Source: Pseudomonadales bacterium (GTDB lineage: Bacteria; Pseudomonadota; Gammaproteobacteria; Pseudomonadales; Ketobacteraceae). From it: a stretch of 64,000 nucleotides of DNA. Of the stretch, positions 1-10,032 are shown in pieces. Both the position numbers and the translations under genes were made by a program. The DNA is taken from NCBI GenBank assembly GCA_020062665.1, contig JAGUVW010000031.1, positions 1 to 64,000 on the forward strand. The letters are read 5' to 3'. Within the stretch, counting starts at the first letter, position 1. Every line of letters begins with the position of its first letter. Under the pieces are notes generated by a model that saw nothing but the letters and a program-made list of their open reading frames with translations, was not told the DNA's origin and ran no database searches.

Positions 1-2157
1 GCGCTTGCCGGTGGCGGCGAAGATCGCGTTGATCAGCGCAGGCGCAAACGGCGGAACGCCGGGTTCGCCGACGCCGCCGGGCTCTTCCTGGCTGTGGATC
101 AGATGGACGTCGATCGCGGGGGATTCCGTTATCCGCAGCAGCGGGTGATCGCTGAAACCGGATTGCTGCACCACGCCGTTTTTCAGGGTGATGTCGCCCT
201 TGAGCGCAGCGGTGAGGCCAAACATCACCCCGCTTTCCATCTGCATGACGACGATATCCGGGTTCACCACCTTGCCGCAATCTACCGCCACCACCACGCG
301 ATGGACTTTCACGTCGCGGCCGGACACGCTGATTTCGATCAGCTGCGCCACGTAGGAACCGAACGACGGATGCACGGCGATGCCTTGATGCAGACCGGGT
401 TGCGAGGGTTTGCCCCAGCCGCCTTTTTCCGCCACTACGTTCAGCACGTTGGCCATGCGGGGATGCTTGCGCAGATGTTCGAGGCGGAACGCCACTGGAT
501 CGGCGCCGGCCTTGTGGGCCAGTTCATCCATGAAGCCTTCAACCATGAAAGCGTTGTAGGAATGGCCGACGGAGCGCCAGAAGCCGGTGCGCAAGCCCGG
601 ATCGGTGTTGATGACGCGCACTTCGACGTTGTCGACGTCGTAGCCGTATTCGATGGCGCCTTCGCTGGACGGTGTGTCTGCCAGCATTTTGCCATAGAGG
701 CTGGCGCCCAGGTTGGCGCTGAAGCGCACCATGCCGTCGGGCAGCCACGCGGGCAGGACTGCGGGCGCCATTTCCTGGGCGGTGTAGGCCAGTATGGTGG
801 GGCAGACATTCTTGTGCTGCCAGCCGGTGATGCGGTTGCTGGCGTCGAGGCCGGCGCGCATTTCCGCGTGCACGGCGGGGCGGTAGAAATCGTGGCGGAT
901 GTCGTCTTCGCGGCTGAAGATCAGTTTCACCGGCAGGCCGCTGGCCTTGGCGATCTGACAGGCTTCCTTCACGTAATCCACGTTCAGGCGCCGGCCGAAT
1001 CCGCCGCCGAGCAGCGTAGTGTGAATGTGGATGTTGCTGCGGCGCAGGCCGGTGACTTCTTCTGCCATCGCGGCGGACACATCGGTGGCTTGGGTGGGTG
1101 CCCAGATGTCGCAGCGTTCTTCGCTGAGGCGCACGGTGCAGTTCATCGGCTCCATGGTGACGTGGGCCAGATAGGGTGCCGTGTAGGTGGCCGCCAGGCG
1201 CAGCGTTGATGCTTCGATGGCGTCTTCGCTGTCGCCGTCTGAGCGGTGAGCGCTGCCGGATTCTTCCGCGGCCAGGCGCGCGAATTCGGCCTTGATGTCT
1301 GCTGTGGAGCGCTTGGCCAGTGGCGGCAGTTCCCACTCCACGGTGATTTTTTCCAGCGCTTTCTGCGCGTGCCAGAAGCTGTCGGCCAGCACGGCGATGC
1401 CAGTGGGGATTTCCACCACTTTTTTCACCCGGGACATTTGGTCGGCGCCATTCAGTTGCCAGCTTTTCACGGTGCCGCCGATCACGTCACAGCGTTTCAG
1501 CGCCGCCACGTACAGCTCCGGCAGCTTGGCGTCGATGCCGTAAACCCCCGTGCCGCGCACTTTCATCTGGCTGTCGAGGCGGGCGTTGTGTTTGCCGATG
1601 AAGCGGAAATCCTTGTCGGACTTCAGTTTCACGTTCGGCAGCGACAGGTGGCTGGCGGATTCGGCGAACTGGCCGAAGGGAATCCGGGTGTCGTTGTAGA
1701 TGACGTGGCCATCGCGCAGATCGAGGCTGTCAGGATTGACCTGAAAACGCAGTGCGGCCGCCGCGCGTAACATCTCGCGGGCCTGGGCGGCGGCGGTGCG
1801 CAATGTGGTGTGGAAATAGCGCACGCTGGTGCTGCCGCCGGTGACCTGAACGCCATACGCCGGATTGATGAAATCCTTGTGCACCGGCGCGGTTTTCACA
1901 GTGATCAGGTGGGGTGCGGTGTTGAGTTCCTCGGCGATGAGGGTCGTCATGCCGGTCATGGTGCCCTGGCCCATCTCGACGCTGCAGAGGTAGAAAATGA
2001 TGTCGCTCTGCGGCGTGATCTGTAGCCAGGCGTTGGGTTGAAAGCTGTCTTCCTGCGCGAGGGGAAGGCGGGTGGCGCAACCGGACAGCGAGACTTCCAC
2101 GATCAGTCCGGTGCCGACGATGCCCAGGGTTTTCAGAAAATCCCGGCGGTTCTGCAT
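1..2157 (-). CDS. Xanthine dehydrogenase-family molybdopterin-binding subunit, IorB-like (3' end cut by window edge)
   Basis: This is the large catalytic subunit of a molybdenum hydroxylase of the isoquinoline 1-oxidoreductase beta type, which oxidises an aldehyde or N-heterocycle using Mo-pterin. The frame is open from the ATG at 2157 to base 1 (719 codons), so only the last few residues should be missing. The N-terminus has a twin-arginine motif (NRRDFLK, residues 3-9) followed by a hydrophobic stretch ending in a lipobox-like SLSGC. This predicts Tat export, possibly with lipid anchoring. Near the C-terminus the family motif [10 protein letters not shown] is present, with the expected catalytic glutamate at about residue 698. 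The 2Fe-2S subunit gene lies 31 bp upstream, as usual for this two-subunit type. The true substrate cannot be read from sequence. Confidence 0.9.
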   Translation of the reverse strand, partial: MQNRRDFLKTLGIVGTGLIVEVSLSGCATRLPLAQEDSFQPNAWLQITPQSDIIFYLCSVEMGQGTMTGMTTLIAEELNTAPHLITVKTAPVHKDFINPAYGVQVTGGSTSVRYFHTTLRTAAAQAREMLRAAAALRFQVNPDSLDLRDGHVIYNDTRIPFGQFAESASHLSLPNVKLKSDKDFRFIGKHNARLDSQMKVRGTGVYGIDAKLPELYVAALKRCDVIGGTVKSWQLNGADQMSRVKKVVEIPTGIAVLADSFWHAQKALEKITVEWELPPLAKRSTADIKAEFARLAAEESGSAHRSDGDSEDAIEASTLRLAATYTAPYLAHVTMEPMNCTVRLSEERCDIWAPTQATDVSAAMAEEVTGLRRSNIHIHTTLLGGGFGRRLNVDYVKEACQIAKASGLPVKLIFSREDDIRHDFYRPAVHAEMRAGLDASNRITGWQHKNVCPTILAYTAQEMAPAVLPAWLPDGMVRFSANLGASLYGKMLADTPSSEGAIEYGYDVDNVEVRVINTDPGLRTGFWRSVGHSYNAFMVEGFMDELAHKAGADPVAFRLEHLRKHPRMANVLNVVAEKGGWGKPSQPGLHQGIAVHPSFGSYVAQLIEISVSGRDVKVHRVVVAVDCGKVVNPDIVVMQMESGVMFGLTAALKGDITLKNGVVQQSGFSDHPLLRITESPAIDVHLIHSQEEPGGVGEPGVPPFAPALINAIFAATGKR

Positions 2158-2188
2158 GGCGTTTCCCTCTGAAATGCAAACGGACGTT

Positions 2189-2692
2189 TCAGCTGCCCAG
2201 ATTGTCCTGATACTGCACCGTGGTTGCGGTTTTGTTGTTTTGCATGATGTCGGCGGCGTCGTGAATGGCCTTGCGGATACGCACGTAGGTGCCGCAGCGA
2301 CACAGGTTGCCGGCCATGGCATTGTCGATATCGGTATCCGTGGGGGACGGATTTTGCGCCAGCAGCGCGCTGGCAGACATGATCTGCCCCGGCTGGCAGT
2401 AGCCGCACTGGGGCACGTTGTTGTCGATCCATGCCTGTTGCACCGGATGCAGCTTGTCGGCGCCGAGGCCTTCGATAGTGGTGATGTTTTTTCCTTCCAC
2501 CGCTCCCATCGGCATCATGCAGGAGCGTACGGCCACGCCGTCGATGTGAACGGTGCAGGCACCGCACAGACCCTGGCCGCAGCCGTATTTGGTGCCGGTC
2601 ATTCCCAGCAGGTCGCGGATTGCCCACAGCAGTGGCATGTCCGCTTCGGTATCGAGCTGGGTGGGTTTTCCGTTAAGTGTGAATTGTGTCAT
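2189..2692 (-). CDS. 2Fe-2S subunit of molybdenum hydroxylase, IorA-like
   Basis: This 167-residue protein is the small electron-transfer subunit partnering the molybdopterin subunit encoded immediately downstream. It has a plant-ferredoxin-type cluster motif (CGQGLCGAC) in the first half and the second 2Fe-2S motif (CGYCQPGQ, then CRCGTY) in the second half. That is the standard two-cluster layout and length for this family. The frame is open further upstream, but the ATG at 2692 is preferred: it begins the conserved [10 protein letters not shown] and has an AGAGGA ribosome site about eight bases before it. It has no signal peptide of its own, so it probably travels folded with the Tat-targeted partner. 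Confidence 0.92.
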   Translation of the reverse strand: MTQFTLNGKPTQLDTEADMPLLWAIRDLLGMTGTKYGCGQGLCGACTVHIDGVAVRSCMMPMGAVEGKNITTIEGLGADKLHPVQQAWIDNNVPQCGYCQPGQIMSASALLAQNPSPTDTDIDNAMAGNLCRCGTYVRIRKAIHDAADIMQNNKTATTVQYQDNLGS

Positions 2693-2771
2693 GACTGGCC
2701 ATCCTCTCATCTCTGCGGGCATTCTGAACCAGGGGTTGGAGGCTGTAAACCGGTGCACCCGTTGGGGGTAG

Positions 2772-3371
2772 TCAGCGACTGGCGCGTCTCCACACCAGGG
2801 TGCGATTGTTGGCAGGCATGGCGCAATCTTCCAGCAGCGTGAGGCCAGCCTTGCGGGCCAGGGCGGCGATGGCTTCGAAATCACGGATGCCCTGATGTTC
2901 GCCCTGGGATTTCAGCCACTGATCGAAGCGGGCATTGCTGTCGCTGGTGTACTGGCCGTTGTAGTTGAAGGGGCCGTAGAAGAACGCGACGCCTTCATCC
3001 CGCAACAACGCCGGTATCCAGTGGAACAACCGTTCCACTGATGCCCAGCTCATGATGTGCAGGGTGTTGGCGCTGAACAGATAGGGCGCGGGTGACAGGG
3101 CTGTGGTGGTGTCGTTCACGTCGAAGCACAGCGGCGCGGCGACGTTGGGCAGACTGGCGTCGTTGCGCCACGCGTTGATGCCGGGCAGATTCGCCTTCAC
3201 ATCGCTGGGCTGCCACACCAGGTGGGGCAGATGCTGCGCCATGAATACCGCGTGCTGGCCGGTGCCGCTGCCGATTTCGTTCAGCGTGCCGGGCGCGCTG
3301 ATGTGGCGACTCAACACCTCCAGAATCGGCTGCTGGTTGTTTGCGCAGGCTTGGGAGAAAGGTTTGTTCAT
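2772..3371 (-). CDS. DUF938 family SAM-dependent methyltransferase-like protein
   Basis: This protein of about 199 residues has a class I methyltransferase glycine motif ([10 protein letters not shown]) near residue 35. It also has the family phrases [15 protein letters not shown] and [20 protein letters not shown], typical of DUF938 proteins. A small-molecule methyl transfer is likely; the substrate is unknown. I chose the ATG at 3371 (MNKPFSQA). A TTG 21 bases further upstream stays in frame but adds a non-conserved arginine-rich stub. The gene lies downstream of the cupin gene on the same strand, with a gap of about 125 bases, so co-transcription is not certain. Confidence 0.82.
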   Translation of the reverse strand: MNKPFSQACANNQQPILEVLSRHISAPGTLNEIGSGTGQHAVFMAQHLPHLVWQPSDVKANLPGINAWRNDASLPNVAAPLCFDVNDTTTALSPAPYLFSANTLHIMSWASVERLFHWIPALLRDEGVAFFYGPFNYNGQYTSDSNARFDQWLKSQGEHQGIRDFEAIAALARKAGLTLLEDCAMPANNRTLVWRRASR

Positions 3372-3496
3372 GGCAACGTTCCGGCGATGCAAAGCAGGGT
3401 TGCCGACAGTTGTAATGATTCAGGCGGGAAATTGCAAAGACAGCATGTCAGCGCCGCACGAGCGTGGCGTGTGGTAAGTCGAGTGCAGCGCCGGGA

Positions 3497-3808
3497 TCAG
3501 GCTGTTGATTGCGCGGCGAAGCAGAATTCGATGATCGAGCAGGCGCTCAGGCATTCCACCCGGTATTCCGTGCGTGGCGGGATTTCGAACCACTCGCCAG
3601 CGCGGATAACGTGGATGTCGGCGCCGATCTGCAGCAGCAACTGCCCTTTCGTCACCAGATGGCGACTGGTGAAACCATTCTGGCGTGGCCCGCTGCGGGC
3701 GCCCTTGTCATAGTGGCTGAAATGCACATCGCAGCCAGCACCCAGATGCACCACGTCCGGATCGTCATCCGGGGCGCCAAACACCGATCGGTTGTGAAAA
3801 AAGCTCAT
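3497..3808 (-). CDS. Small cupin-domain protein
   Basis: This 103-residue single-domain protein has a cupin-like pattern. HFSHYDKG and LVTKGQLLLQIGADIHVIRAGEWFEIPP resemble the two conserved cupin motifs, with the glycine and proline turns expected of a small beta barrel. Such stand-alone cupins bind a metal or a small ligand; no specific activity can be assigned. The ATG at 3808 has AGGA seven bases upstream. The next gene upstream (3989 onward) is divergent, so the 180-base gap probably carries both promoters. Confidence 0.7.
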   Translation of the reverse strand: MSFFHNRSVFGAPDDDPDVVHLGAGCDVHFSHYDKGARSGPRQNGFTSRHLVTKGQLLLQIGADIHVIRAGEWFEIPPRTEYRVECLSACSIIEFCFAAQSTA

Positions 3809-3988
3809 GGCAATGTCCTGTCGTCATTCCTGTCCCTGTTGCGTCCCTGTCATTGCTGCGCAAAAGCGTTTCTTCTCGGTTTGCCAACCTGTTTAATTTC
3901 GGAGCAATCCAGTGGTATGGTTTGCGACAGGCTCCGATCCTGACCGCACAAACCATCCTCATCGAAACCACCGGAAACCGCAGCAGGT

Positions 3989-5125
3989 ATGCATTTACAC
4001 ACCGTGTCCGCGTTTGAAAGCCTGCCTCCCACAATACGGAATGCATTATCCGTACCCGGCGCGCACCCCTTCTTTAACACGGAATTCTTACAGTTGTTGG
4101 AACGCAGTGGCTGCGTGAGTGAAAAGAACGGCTGGCGGCCCTGTCATCTGTGGATCGAACAGGACGGCGAGGCGACATTTTTGTTACCGCTGTATGAAAA
4201 GACGCATTCCTGGGGCGAGTTCGTTTTTGACCAGCGCTGGGCGCAGGCCTATCGCCAGCACGGGCTGCCGTACTACCCGAAATGGATCACCGCCATCCCG
4301 TTCACGCCCAGTGTTGGACCACGCTGGTGGGTAAAACCCGGCGCCGATGAAGCAGCGTTGTTGCGCGCGGCGCTGGCGCATATTGCCCAGGCGCTGAATA
4401 GTGGACGCATCAGCAGCTGGCATCTGCTGTTTTCGTCCCGGCCGCCGGAGGTTGATGGCGGCGTGCCGTTACTGCCGCGCCATGATGTGCAGTTTCACTG
4501 GCACAACCAGGGCTATCGTTCATTCGAGGATTTTCTGGAGCGGCTGAAATCCCGTCGCCGCAAGAATATTCGCCGCGAGCGCCAGAAAGTGGCAGAGCAG
4601 GGGGTGACGCTGGAGTGTCGCGAGGGGGTGGAGCTGAGCGCGCAGGACTGGGCGGATTTCTATCACTGCTATCGCAACACCTATCGGGTGCGCGGGCAGG
4701 AGCCGTATCTGAACGAAGCGTTTTTCAGCGCCATCGGGGCCGCGCGTCCGCATCAGATCATGATGGTGCAGGCCTATCGTGCGGGCAGGTTGGTGGGCGC
4801 AGCGCTGTGCTTTTACGATGCCACGACGCTGTACGGCCGCCATTGGGGCGCGCAGGATGACATCGACTGCCTGCATTTCGAAGCCTGCTTCTACCAGGGC
4901 ATCGAGTTCTGCATCCGCAAGGGCTTGCAGCATTTTGATCCGGGCACGCAAGGGGAGCACAAGCTGATGCGTGGCTTCGAGCCGGTGCAGACCACATCGT
5001 GGCACTGGATTGGCCATCCGGCCTTTCGCGACGCCATTGCCGATTATCTGGAGCGGGAAAAACACGAGGTGCTGCGATATCAGGAAGTGGCGGGGGAGTG
5101 GTTGCCTTACAAGGTGGAATCCTGA
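3989..5125 (+). CDS. FemAB-like / GNAT-fold acyltransferase family protein
   Basis: This 378-residue protein has the features of the peptidoglycan-biosynthesis-like GNAT family (FemAB_like). It has an N-terminal segment rich in aromatic residues and a basic patch (LKSRRRKNIRRERQKV, about residues 188-203). The C-terminal half contains YRAGRLVGAALCFYD, LYGRHWGAQ and FDPGTQGEHKLMRGF, which are conserved family phrases. The expected activity is transfer of an acyl or aminoacyl group, but the substrate is unknown. The ATG at 3989 follows AGCAGGT. The stop codon lies within the left arm of a 14-bp inverted repeat that closes next to the end of the convergent M48 gene. Confidence 0.75.
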   Translation: MHLHTVSAFESLPPTIRNALSVPGAHPFFNTEFLQLLERSGCVSEKNGWRPCHLWIEQDGEATFLLPLYEKTHSWGEFVFDQRWAQAYRQHGLPYYPKWITAIPFTPSVGPRWWVKPGADEAALLRAALAHIAQALNSGRISSWHLLFSSRPPEVDGGVPLLPRHDVQFHWHNQGYRSFEDFLERLKSRRRKNIRRERQKVAEQGVTLECREGVELSAQDWADFYHCYRNTYRVRGQEPYLNEAFFSAIGAARPHQIMMVQAYRAGRLVGAALCFYDATTLYGRHWGAQDDIDCLHFEACFYQGIEFCIRKGLQHFDPGTQGEHKLMRGFEPVQTTSWHWIGHPAFRDAIADYLEREKHEVLRYQEVAGEWLPYKVES

Positions 5126-5199
5126 GCGGCCCCCAGGGAAGGGTTCACGGGGGGACGCCCAGTCCGTGTCCAGCTTCGATCTACCGGCCGCTCAGGATT
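5118..5199. repeat. 14-bp perfect inverted repeat between convergent genes
   Basis: The sequence AATCCTGAGCGGCC (5118-5131) recurs as its exact reverse complement at 5186-5199. The two arms enclose a 54-base loop. The left arm contains the stop codon of the FemAB-like gene and the right arm ends three bases before the stop of the M48 protease gene. It may act as a bidirectional transcription barrier, although neither side has a T-tract, or it may be a repeat-type element. Confidence 0.7.
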
Positions 5200-5202
5200 G
5201 CT

Positions 5203-7164
5203 TTATTGACGTAGCGTCACCTGCAGCGGCGGCATCGGACATTCCAGCGCCTCGCACACTGCCCGCAGCACTTCCAGCTCCCGCAGTGTTGCCTTGTTGT
5301 CGTGCAGCACGCAATCCACGCAGGCATCGATCACCGGCTGCTTCAGCAGCGGCGTAAGCTGAGTCAACAGATCCAGCGCAGTCGTCAACTGCTTGGGCGT
5401 GGGCATGGACGCCAGTGCCTGCGACCAGTCCGCGCCAGAATAGCTTTGCATGATCTGCTGGAAATTCTGCTGCTGACGTTCGCGACTCTCGCCGCTGCTT
5501 TGCACGATAGCGCTGAACAACAATGCCAGCGACGATTCAATGGTGCTGAACGACTTGATCGCCCGGTTGTGCCGTGGCGCCGGCTGCAGCGCGCGTCGTA
5601 CCAGGTAACTGATGATGAATTCACTCAGGGTCACTTTGCTGTCGATGCGAATCAGCTGATCGCACAACGCAACCACCCGATCCTGCTGTGCGGCACCCAG
5701 GGTGCGTAGCGTGGCCAGTGTGATCTCCAGCAACGGTAAACGCAGGGCCGGATCGCTTTGCTTCACCACACCGTACAGACGCGCGGCTTCGCGTGCACCG
5801 GCGTCGTCACGCTGACTGCCGATCAGCGCCAGACTTTCCTGACCGTGGCTACGCATTTCCGTGAACAGTAGTGCGTACAGCAACACATCGGCCTGTGCTG
5901 GATCGTGCGCGGCGGCGTGCAATTCCGGTGGAATGGCTTGATGCAGCTGGTGGGCGAATTCTGCGTGCGCTGGCGTGGGGGTGCCCACCGAGGCTTTGAT
6001 GGCACCGGCCTGTGCCGCGTTGACGCGGCTGGTGGCACCGAAATTCCCGCTTGCAGCAGTAGCCGCCGCACCAGCAAATCCAGCCGCGTTCGGCCCGACA
6101 GCGGTTGCAGGTGTCGGCGCTTCCCCCGCCGAAACCGCGCCTGCTTGCCGCTTCTGCCAGCGCGCTTTCAGGCGCGGCATCAACTGCGGATCGATCGCCT
6201 TGATGCGTTCGTCGATGGGTGGGTGCGTGGCCAGCATGCCACTCATGCGCACCTTCAGCGTTTCACCAAAACACATGTGGCTCATGTCTTCGGCGTGGCG
6301 ATTCATCAGATTCGAGTGACCACTGTGAGCGCCGATCGCATACAACGCGCCAGCAATGCCGTCGGGGTTGCGGGTGAACTGCACTGACGATGCATCCGCC
6401 AGAAATTCCCGCTGCCGTGAAATCGCCGCTTTGATCAGGCGCCCGAAAAACAGCCCAACATAGCCGATCGCCATCAGCGCCAGACCCAGCACCGCGAGCT
6501 GGCCGCCGTTCTTGCTGTTGCGGGAACTGCGATGACGCTGGCTGCGCAGCAGAAATTCGCCGATCTGCCCGATCAGCAGAATCCCCGCCAGAATGCCGAT
6601 CAGGCGGACATTCAGCCCCATGTCGCCGTTCAGAATGTGCGAAAACTCATGACCGATCACGCCCTGCAACTCGTCGCGGGTGAGCGTATCCAGCGTACCC
6701 TGCGTCACCGCCAGCACTGTGTTGCCCGGCTCTGTGCCCGCTACAAATGCGTTGATGCCAGGCTCGTCCCGCAGAATGAAAATGCGCGGCACCCGCGTGC
6801 CCGAGGCGATGGCCATTTCCTCGGTGATATTGATCAGCGTGCGTTCCTGCAGGTTGCGCGTGTTGGGATCGATCGGCGTGCCGCCCGCCATCAGCGCCAC
6901 CGCCAGACCACCCTTGCTCAACTGCGCCAGGCGAAACAGACTGCCGCCGGCAATCACCACCACGGTGCCCAGCGCGATCAGCCAGCACGGCCCCGATTGC
7001 ACCCACTGTAACGGCGTCATGAACTTCACCGTGCTGATCATGGCCAGCGCGATGTAAATCGCAGCGTTCACCGCCACCACGATCAACACCACCGCCGCAA
7101 CAAAATACGCCACCAGCAGACTGGTATTGCGGCGTGCCCGATGCTGGTTTTCGTAAAACGACAT
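5203..7164 (-). CDS. M48 family membrane metalloprotease (HtpX-like, extended)
   Basis: This 653-residue membrane zinc protease has two hydrophobic helices before the catalytic part (about residues 15-45 and 59-76). The zinc motif HEFSH is at residues 172-176, with a third ligand expected in REFLADASS near residue 253. Two more hydrophobic stretches flank that site. The order is as in HtpX, but a long C-terminal region of about 330 residues follows, alanine-rich and then helical, so the protein is roughly twice the length of HtpX. It is probably involved in membrane protein quality control. The lemA gene lies five bases upstream on the same strand, a pairing seen in many bacteria. Confidence 0.88.
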   Translation of the reverse strand: MSFYENQHRARRNTSLLVAYFVAAVVLIVVAVNAAIYIALAMISTVKFMTPLQWVQSGPCWLIALGTVVVIAGGSLFRLAQLSKGGLAVALMAGGTPIDPNTRNLQERTLINITEEMAIASGTRVPRIFILRDEPGINAFVAGTEPGNTVLAVTQGTLDTLTRDELQGVIGHEFSHILNGDMGLNVRLIGILAGILLIGQIGEFLLRSQRHRSSRNSKNGGQLAVLGLALMAIGYVGLFFGRLIKAAISRQREFLADASSVQFTRNPDGIAGALYAIGAHSGHSNLMNRHAEDMSHMCFGETLKVRMSGMLATHPPIDERIKAIDPQLMPRLKARWQKRQAGAVSAGEAPTPATAVGPNAAGFAGAAATAASGNFGATSRVNAAQAGAIKASVGTPTPAHAEFAHQLHQAIPPELHAAAHDPAQADVLLYALLFTEMRSHGQESLALIGSQRDDAGAREAARLYGVVKQSDPALRLPLLEITLATLRTLGAAQQDRVVALCDQLIRIDSKVTLSEFIISYLVRRALQPAPRHNRAIKSFSTIESSLALLFSAIVQSSGESRERQQQNFQQIMQSYSGADWSQALASMPTPKQLTTALDLLTQLTPLLKQPVIDACVDCVLHDNKATLRELEVLRAVCEALECPMPPLQVTLRQ

Positions 7165-7169
7165 GGCGC

Positions 7170-7754
7170 TCAGTTGAAGGACACTTTAACGGCCTTGCGG
7201 GCTTCCTGATCCTGCAGCTCCAGCAATTCTGCTGCCGCGAATCGGCCGCCGGCCACGATGCTGTTGGGGAACTGCTCGCGATAGGTGTTGTACTCCATCA
7301 CCGCGTCGTTGAACGCCTGGCGTGAAAACGCCACCTTGTTTTCGGTGGAGGTCAACTCCTCCATCAGGCCGTTCATGGTGGTATTGGCCTTCAGGTCGGG
7401 ATAGTTTTCTGACAGGGCGAAGAACTTCATCATCGCGCCGGACAGGGCACCTTCTGCAGCGGACAGTGCCTTCATCGCCTTGCCATCTTCCGGGTGGGCA
7501 GCGGCAGCTTTGGCGGCCCCCAGTGCATGGTTACGGGCTTCGATCACGGCAGTCAGTGTCTCCCGCTCGTGCTTCATGTAGCCCTTGGCGGTTTCCACCA
7601 GATTGGGAATCAGGTCATAGCGCCGCTGCAACTGCACATCGATCTGCGAGAACGCGTTCTTGAAGCGGTTCTTCAGTGCCACCAGCTTGTTGTAGATGGA
7701 AATGAAGTACACCACGATGGCGGCGATGATGATCAGCGTAATGATAGTGCCCAT
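7170..7754 (-). CDS. lemA: LemA family protein
   Basis: This 194-residue protein has an N-terminal membrane anchor (about residues 3-20) followed by the LemA signature phrases YNKLVALKNRFKNAFSQID, RRYDLIPNLVETAKGYM and FSRQAFNDAVMEYN. The soluble part is a helical bundle predicted to face the periplasm or outside. The function of LemA proteins is poorly defined; pairing with M48 proteases suggests a role in membrane or envelope maintenance. It is the first gene of a two-gene unit with the protease five bases downstream. The ATG at 7754 follows AAGGAC. Confidence 0.92.
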   Translation of the reverse strand: MGTIITLIIIAAIVVYFISIYNKLVALKNRFKNAFSQIDVQLQRRYDLIPNLVETAKGYMKHERETLTAVIEARNHALGAAKAAAAHPEDGKAMKALSAAEGALSGAMMKFFALSENYPDLKANTTMNGLMEELTSTENKVAFSRQAFNDAVMEYNTYREQFPNSIVAGGRFAAAELLELQDQEARKAVKVSFN

Positions 7755-7860
7755 GATGGATCGTCCTTAATGCGGTTGAGATTTCATGATAGCCGTTTCC
7801 GGCGCCATTGCTGTGAACGGTTCGAAGGGATAGCAAAACCGGGTTGCATGCGGTGGTAGG

Positions 7861-8517
7861 TCAGCCCGAGCGGGCTTCATTCAGCTGCTTTTCGTACACC
7901 GTGCGGAATGCCTGAAGATAGCGGATCTGGAATTCCTCGGTGTTGCTGTGATAGTGGGCCACGGCCTTTTCCAGATCGCCGTGTTCCTTCAGAAGAGCCT
8001 TCAGGTAACGGGCGGCGTAATCCAGGTTAGTGGCAGGATCGAACAGCTGCTGCATGGAATCGAAATGGCGGCCGTGGAATTTCCAGTTGATCTGCATCAG
8101 GCCGATATCCACGCTGCGCACGTCCAGTTTGCGGATTTCCCACTGATGAGGGACTTCGGTGTCGAGGAATTTCGCCCGTGCCAGCAGATCCTGCAGGGCC
8201 AGCTGGGCATCGCGACCGGTAGGAAAAAACAGCCGGTGGGAGCTGTCCTTGTACATCACCCGCAGCAACCAGGGGCGTTTCTGCACCCGGCGGATCAGTT
8301 GCACCGCCTGATAAGGCGATTCCGGCTTGAAGCTTTCCCAGTTGATGTTCACCGCCCAGGGGTGCATGGCGGACTCCACCAGGGCGATGGAGCGCAGCAG
8401 CTCCGCGCTCACCTGGTGACGCTTGGCAGTGCGCTCGAACAGGTCCCCTTGTGCCTGGGCCATGCCGGCCAGCAGCAGAAATCCCAGCGCCAGGAGTTTG
8501 CGAACAATCCCGATCAC
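7861..8517 (-). CDS. Exported lytic transglycosylase SLT-domain protein
   Basis: This 218-residue protein starts with a signal peptide ending near AQAQG (residues 20-24). It has the SLT catalytic signature: the glutamate at about residue 48 in RSIALVESAMHPWAV, then DIGLMQINW, then YAARYLKALLKEHGD and AVAHYHSNT. It should cleave peptidoglycan glycan strands in the periplasm. The family includes small transglycosylases linked to secretion systems, but no such genes are adjacent, so general wall remodelling is equally likely. The start is GTG at 8517 with only a weak ribosome site. Confidence 0.83.
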   Translation of the reverse strand: MIGIVRKLLALGFLLLAGMAQAQGDLFERTAKRHQVSAELLRSIALVESAMHPWAVNINWESFKPESPYQAVQLIRRVQKRPWLLRVMYKDSSHRLFFPTGRDAQLALQDLLARAKFLDTEVPHQWEIRKLDVRSVDIGLMQINWKFHGRHFDSMQQLFDPATNLDYAARYLKALLKEHGDLEKAVAHYHSNTEEFQIRYLQAFRTVYEKQLNEARSG

Positions 8518-8905
8518 AATCTTTAACTCATTATTATTGGTGTTGGAGCCGCCTACTATAACCCGGCCGGACGTGGTTTTCCTGTGTCATTCTGCGGCAA
8601 AAATGTGCTTCATGCAGGGCGTTCAGGCGATCCGGTGGGTGCCCGTGATGACCGGGATATCCGTGTCAACATCGCAAGCTAGACAAAAGCTGAATAGGGG
8701 GCGCAATACTTGACCAAAACACTCGGTTAAGTGTTCAATCAATCTGATTCGGCAAAACCGCACCTCGTTTGTTCATTTAATGTACAATTCGGGTTCAGGT
8801 GGCGATCGAATTGGTATAGAATCCGGCGTCATTTTTGGCGCTTGTAAAGATGCCGACCCTATGGGTTAATTCCACCAAGTCCCTTAGTCGGGGGAGACCC
8901 CTTGC
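8518..8905. other. 388-bp intergenic region upstream of folE2
   Basis: No convincing gene lies in this region between two divergent genes. A possible folE2 promoter is TTCAGG at 8794 with TAGAAT at 8817 (17-base spacer). A short inverted repeat, AACACT-6-AGTGTT, lies around 8718-8735. I looked for a Zur-type palindrome, because folE2 is often zinc-regulated, and did not find a clear one. Confidence 0.4.
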
Positions 8906-9862
8906 ATGAAATTTCTGGATTTGTCTTCCATGGGCAGTAAATCAATGCCTGATATCGCCTCCATCGCCCAGCCCAAGGCCCCTGGTCTGCTGGACTGGGT
9001 GGGCATGGCCGAGATCGAGGTACCGCTGGTAATCCCCACCCGGACAGGCGCACTTGCTCATTCGGTGGCCAAGGCGCAAGCCTATGTAAACCTGGTGAAT
9101 CCAGAGGCCAAGGGCATCCACATGTCCCGCCTTTATCTGCTGCTGGACGAAGTCTGCAGCCAGACCCTCACCGCCAGCGCTCTGCGGGACGTGCTGCAGC
9201 GGTTCCTGGAATCCCACCAGGGGCTCAGCGACCAGGCGTTCGTGGACTTCCGCTTTGATTTTCTGGCCCGCCGCCCGGCGCTCAAGAGCGAATTCAGCGG
9301 CTGGAAGGCCTATCCCTCCCGCATCATTGCCACCGAAGGCCCGGATGGCTTTCAGTTTGAACTGATGGTGGAAATTCCCTACTCCTCTACCTGTCCCTGT
9401 TCTGCAGCCCTGGCGCGCCAGCTGATCCAGCAGCAGTTCCGCAAGGATTTCGGTCAGGGCAAGCCAGTGTCGTCCGATGACGTATACAGCTGGCTGGGTT
9501 CCGAGCAGGGCATCGTGGCCACGCCTCACAGCCAGCGCAGCATCGCCCAGGTCAAGGTGCGGTTGTCTGATGACACCACCAGCTTTCCGCTGGAAGACGT
9601 CATCGATCAGGTGGAAGGCGCGCTGAAAACCCCGGTGCAGACCGCCGTGAAGCGCGAGGACGAGCAGGAGTTCGCCCGCCTGAATGGTCAGAACCTGATG
9701 TTCTGCGAAGACGCCGCCCGCAAGATCCAGAAGGCGCTGAACGAGCAGGTGGGTTATCAGGATTTCTGGGTGCGCGTGAATCACCTCGAAAGTCTGCACG
9801 CCCACAACGCCGTGGCCATCGTCACCAAGGGCATCAAGGGCGGGTATCTGCCGATTCCGTGA
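8906..9862 (+). CDS. folE2: GTP cyclohydrolase FolE2 (type IB)
   Basis: This 318-residue enzyme converts GTP to dihydroneopterin triphosphate, the first step of folate and queuosine-type deazapurine synthesis. It is recognised by the FolE2 phrases [14 protein letters not shown], holding the conserved cysteine, [12 protein letters not shown] and [12 protein letters not shown]. FolE2 does not depend strictly on zinc, unlike FolE1, and in many bacteria it works under zinc limitation. The ATG at 8906 begins [10 protein letters not shown] strong terminator follows 23 bases after the stop, so the gene appears monocistronic. No Zur site was recognised upstream, so its regulation here is open. Confidence 0.92.
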   Translation: MKFLDLSSMGSKSMPDIASIAQPKAPGLLDWVGMAEIEVPLVIPTRTGALAHSVAKAQAYVNLVNPEAKGIHMSRLYLLLDEVCSQTLTASALRDVLQRFLESHQGLSDQAFVDFRFDFLARRPALKSEFSGWKAYPSRIIATEGPDGFQFELMVEIPYSSTCPCSAALARQLIQQQFRKDFGQGKPVSSDDVYSWLGSEQGIVATPHSQRSIAQVKVRLSDDTTSFPLEDVIDQVEGALKTPVQTAVKREDEQEFARLNGQNLMFCEDAARKIQKALNEQVGYQDFWVRVNHLESLHAHNAVAIVTKGIKGGYLPIP

Positions 9863-9885
9863 ACTTGGTTACTTGAAGCAGTCAC

Positions 9886-9920
9886 AAAGCCCGTGTACTT
9901 TCCAGGTCGCGGGCTTTTTT
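9886..9920 (+). terminator. Rho-independent terminator after folE2
   Basis: An 8-bp stem (AAAGCCCG at 9886 pairing with CGGGCTTT ending at 9917) is followed by a run of T. It lies just after the folE2 stop codon. Confidence 0.85.
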
Positions 9921-10032
9921 GTGCCTTGTGTAACGTTGGTGGCGGAAGTGGAGCCTGGTGGTGTCGGGTTCGCTTGCCGCGTGATTTGATTCAGATGCAA
10001 AGAAATGCAAAACAATAATCAGGGAGTGAATT

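Noticed and set aside
94-1209. 371-codon plus-strand open frame
   Set aside because: It is antisense to the molybdopterin subunit gene, whose frame on the minus strand carries all conserved motifs.
8518-8905. Zur operator in front of folE2
   Set aside because: The family is often zinc-regulated, but no clear palindrome of the Zur type was seen.
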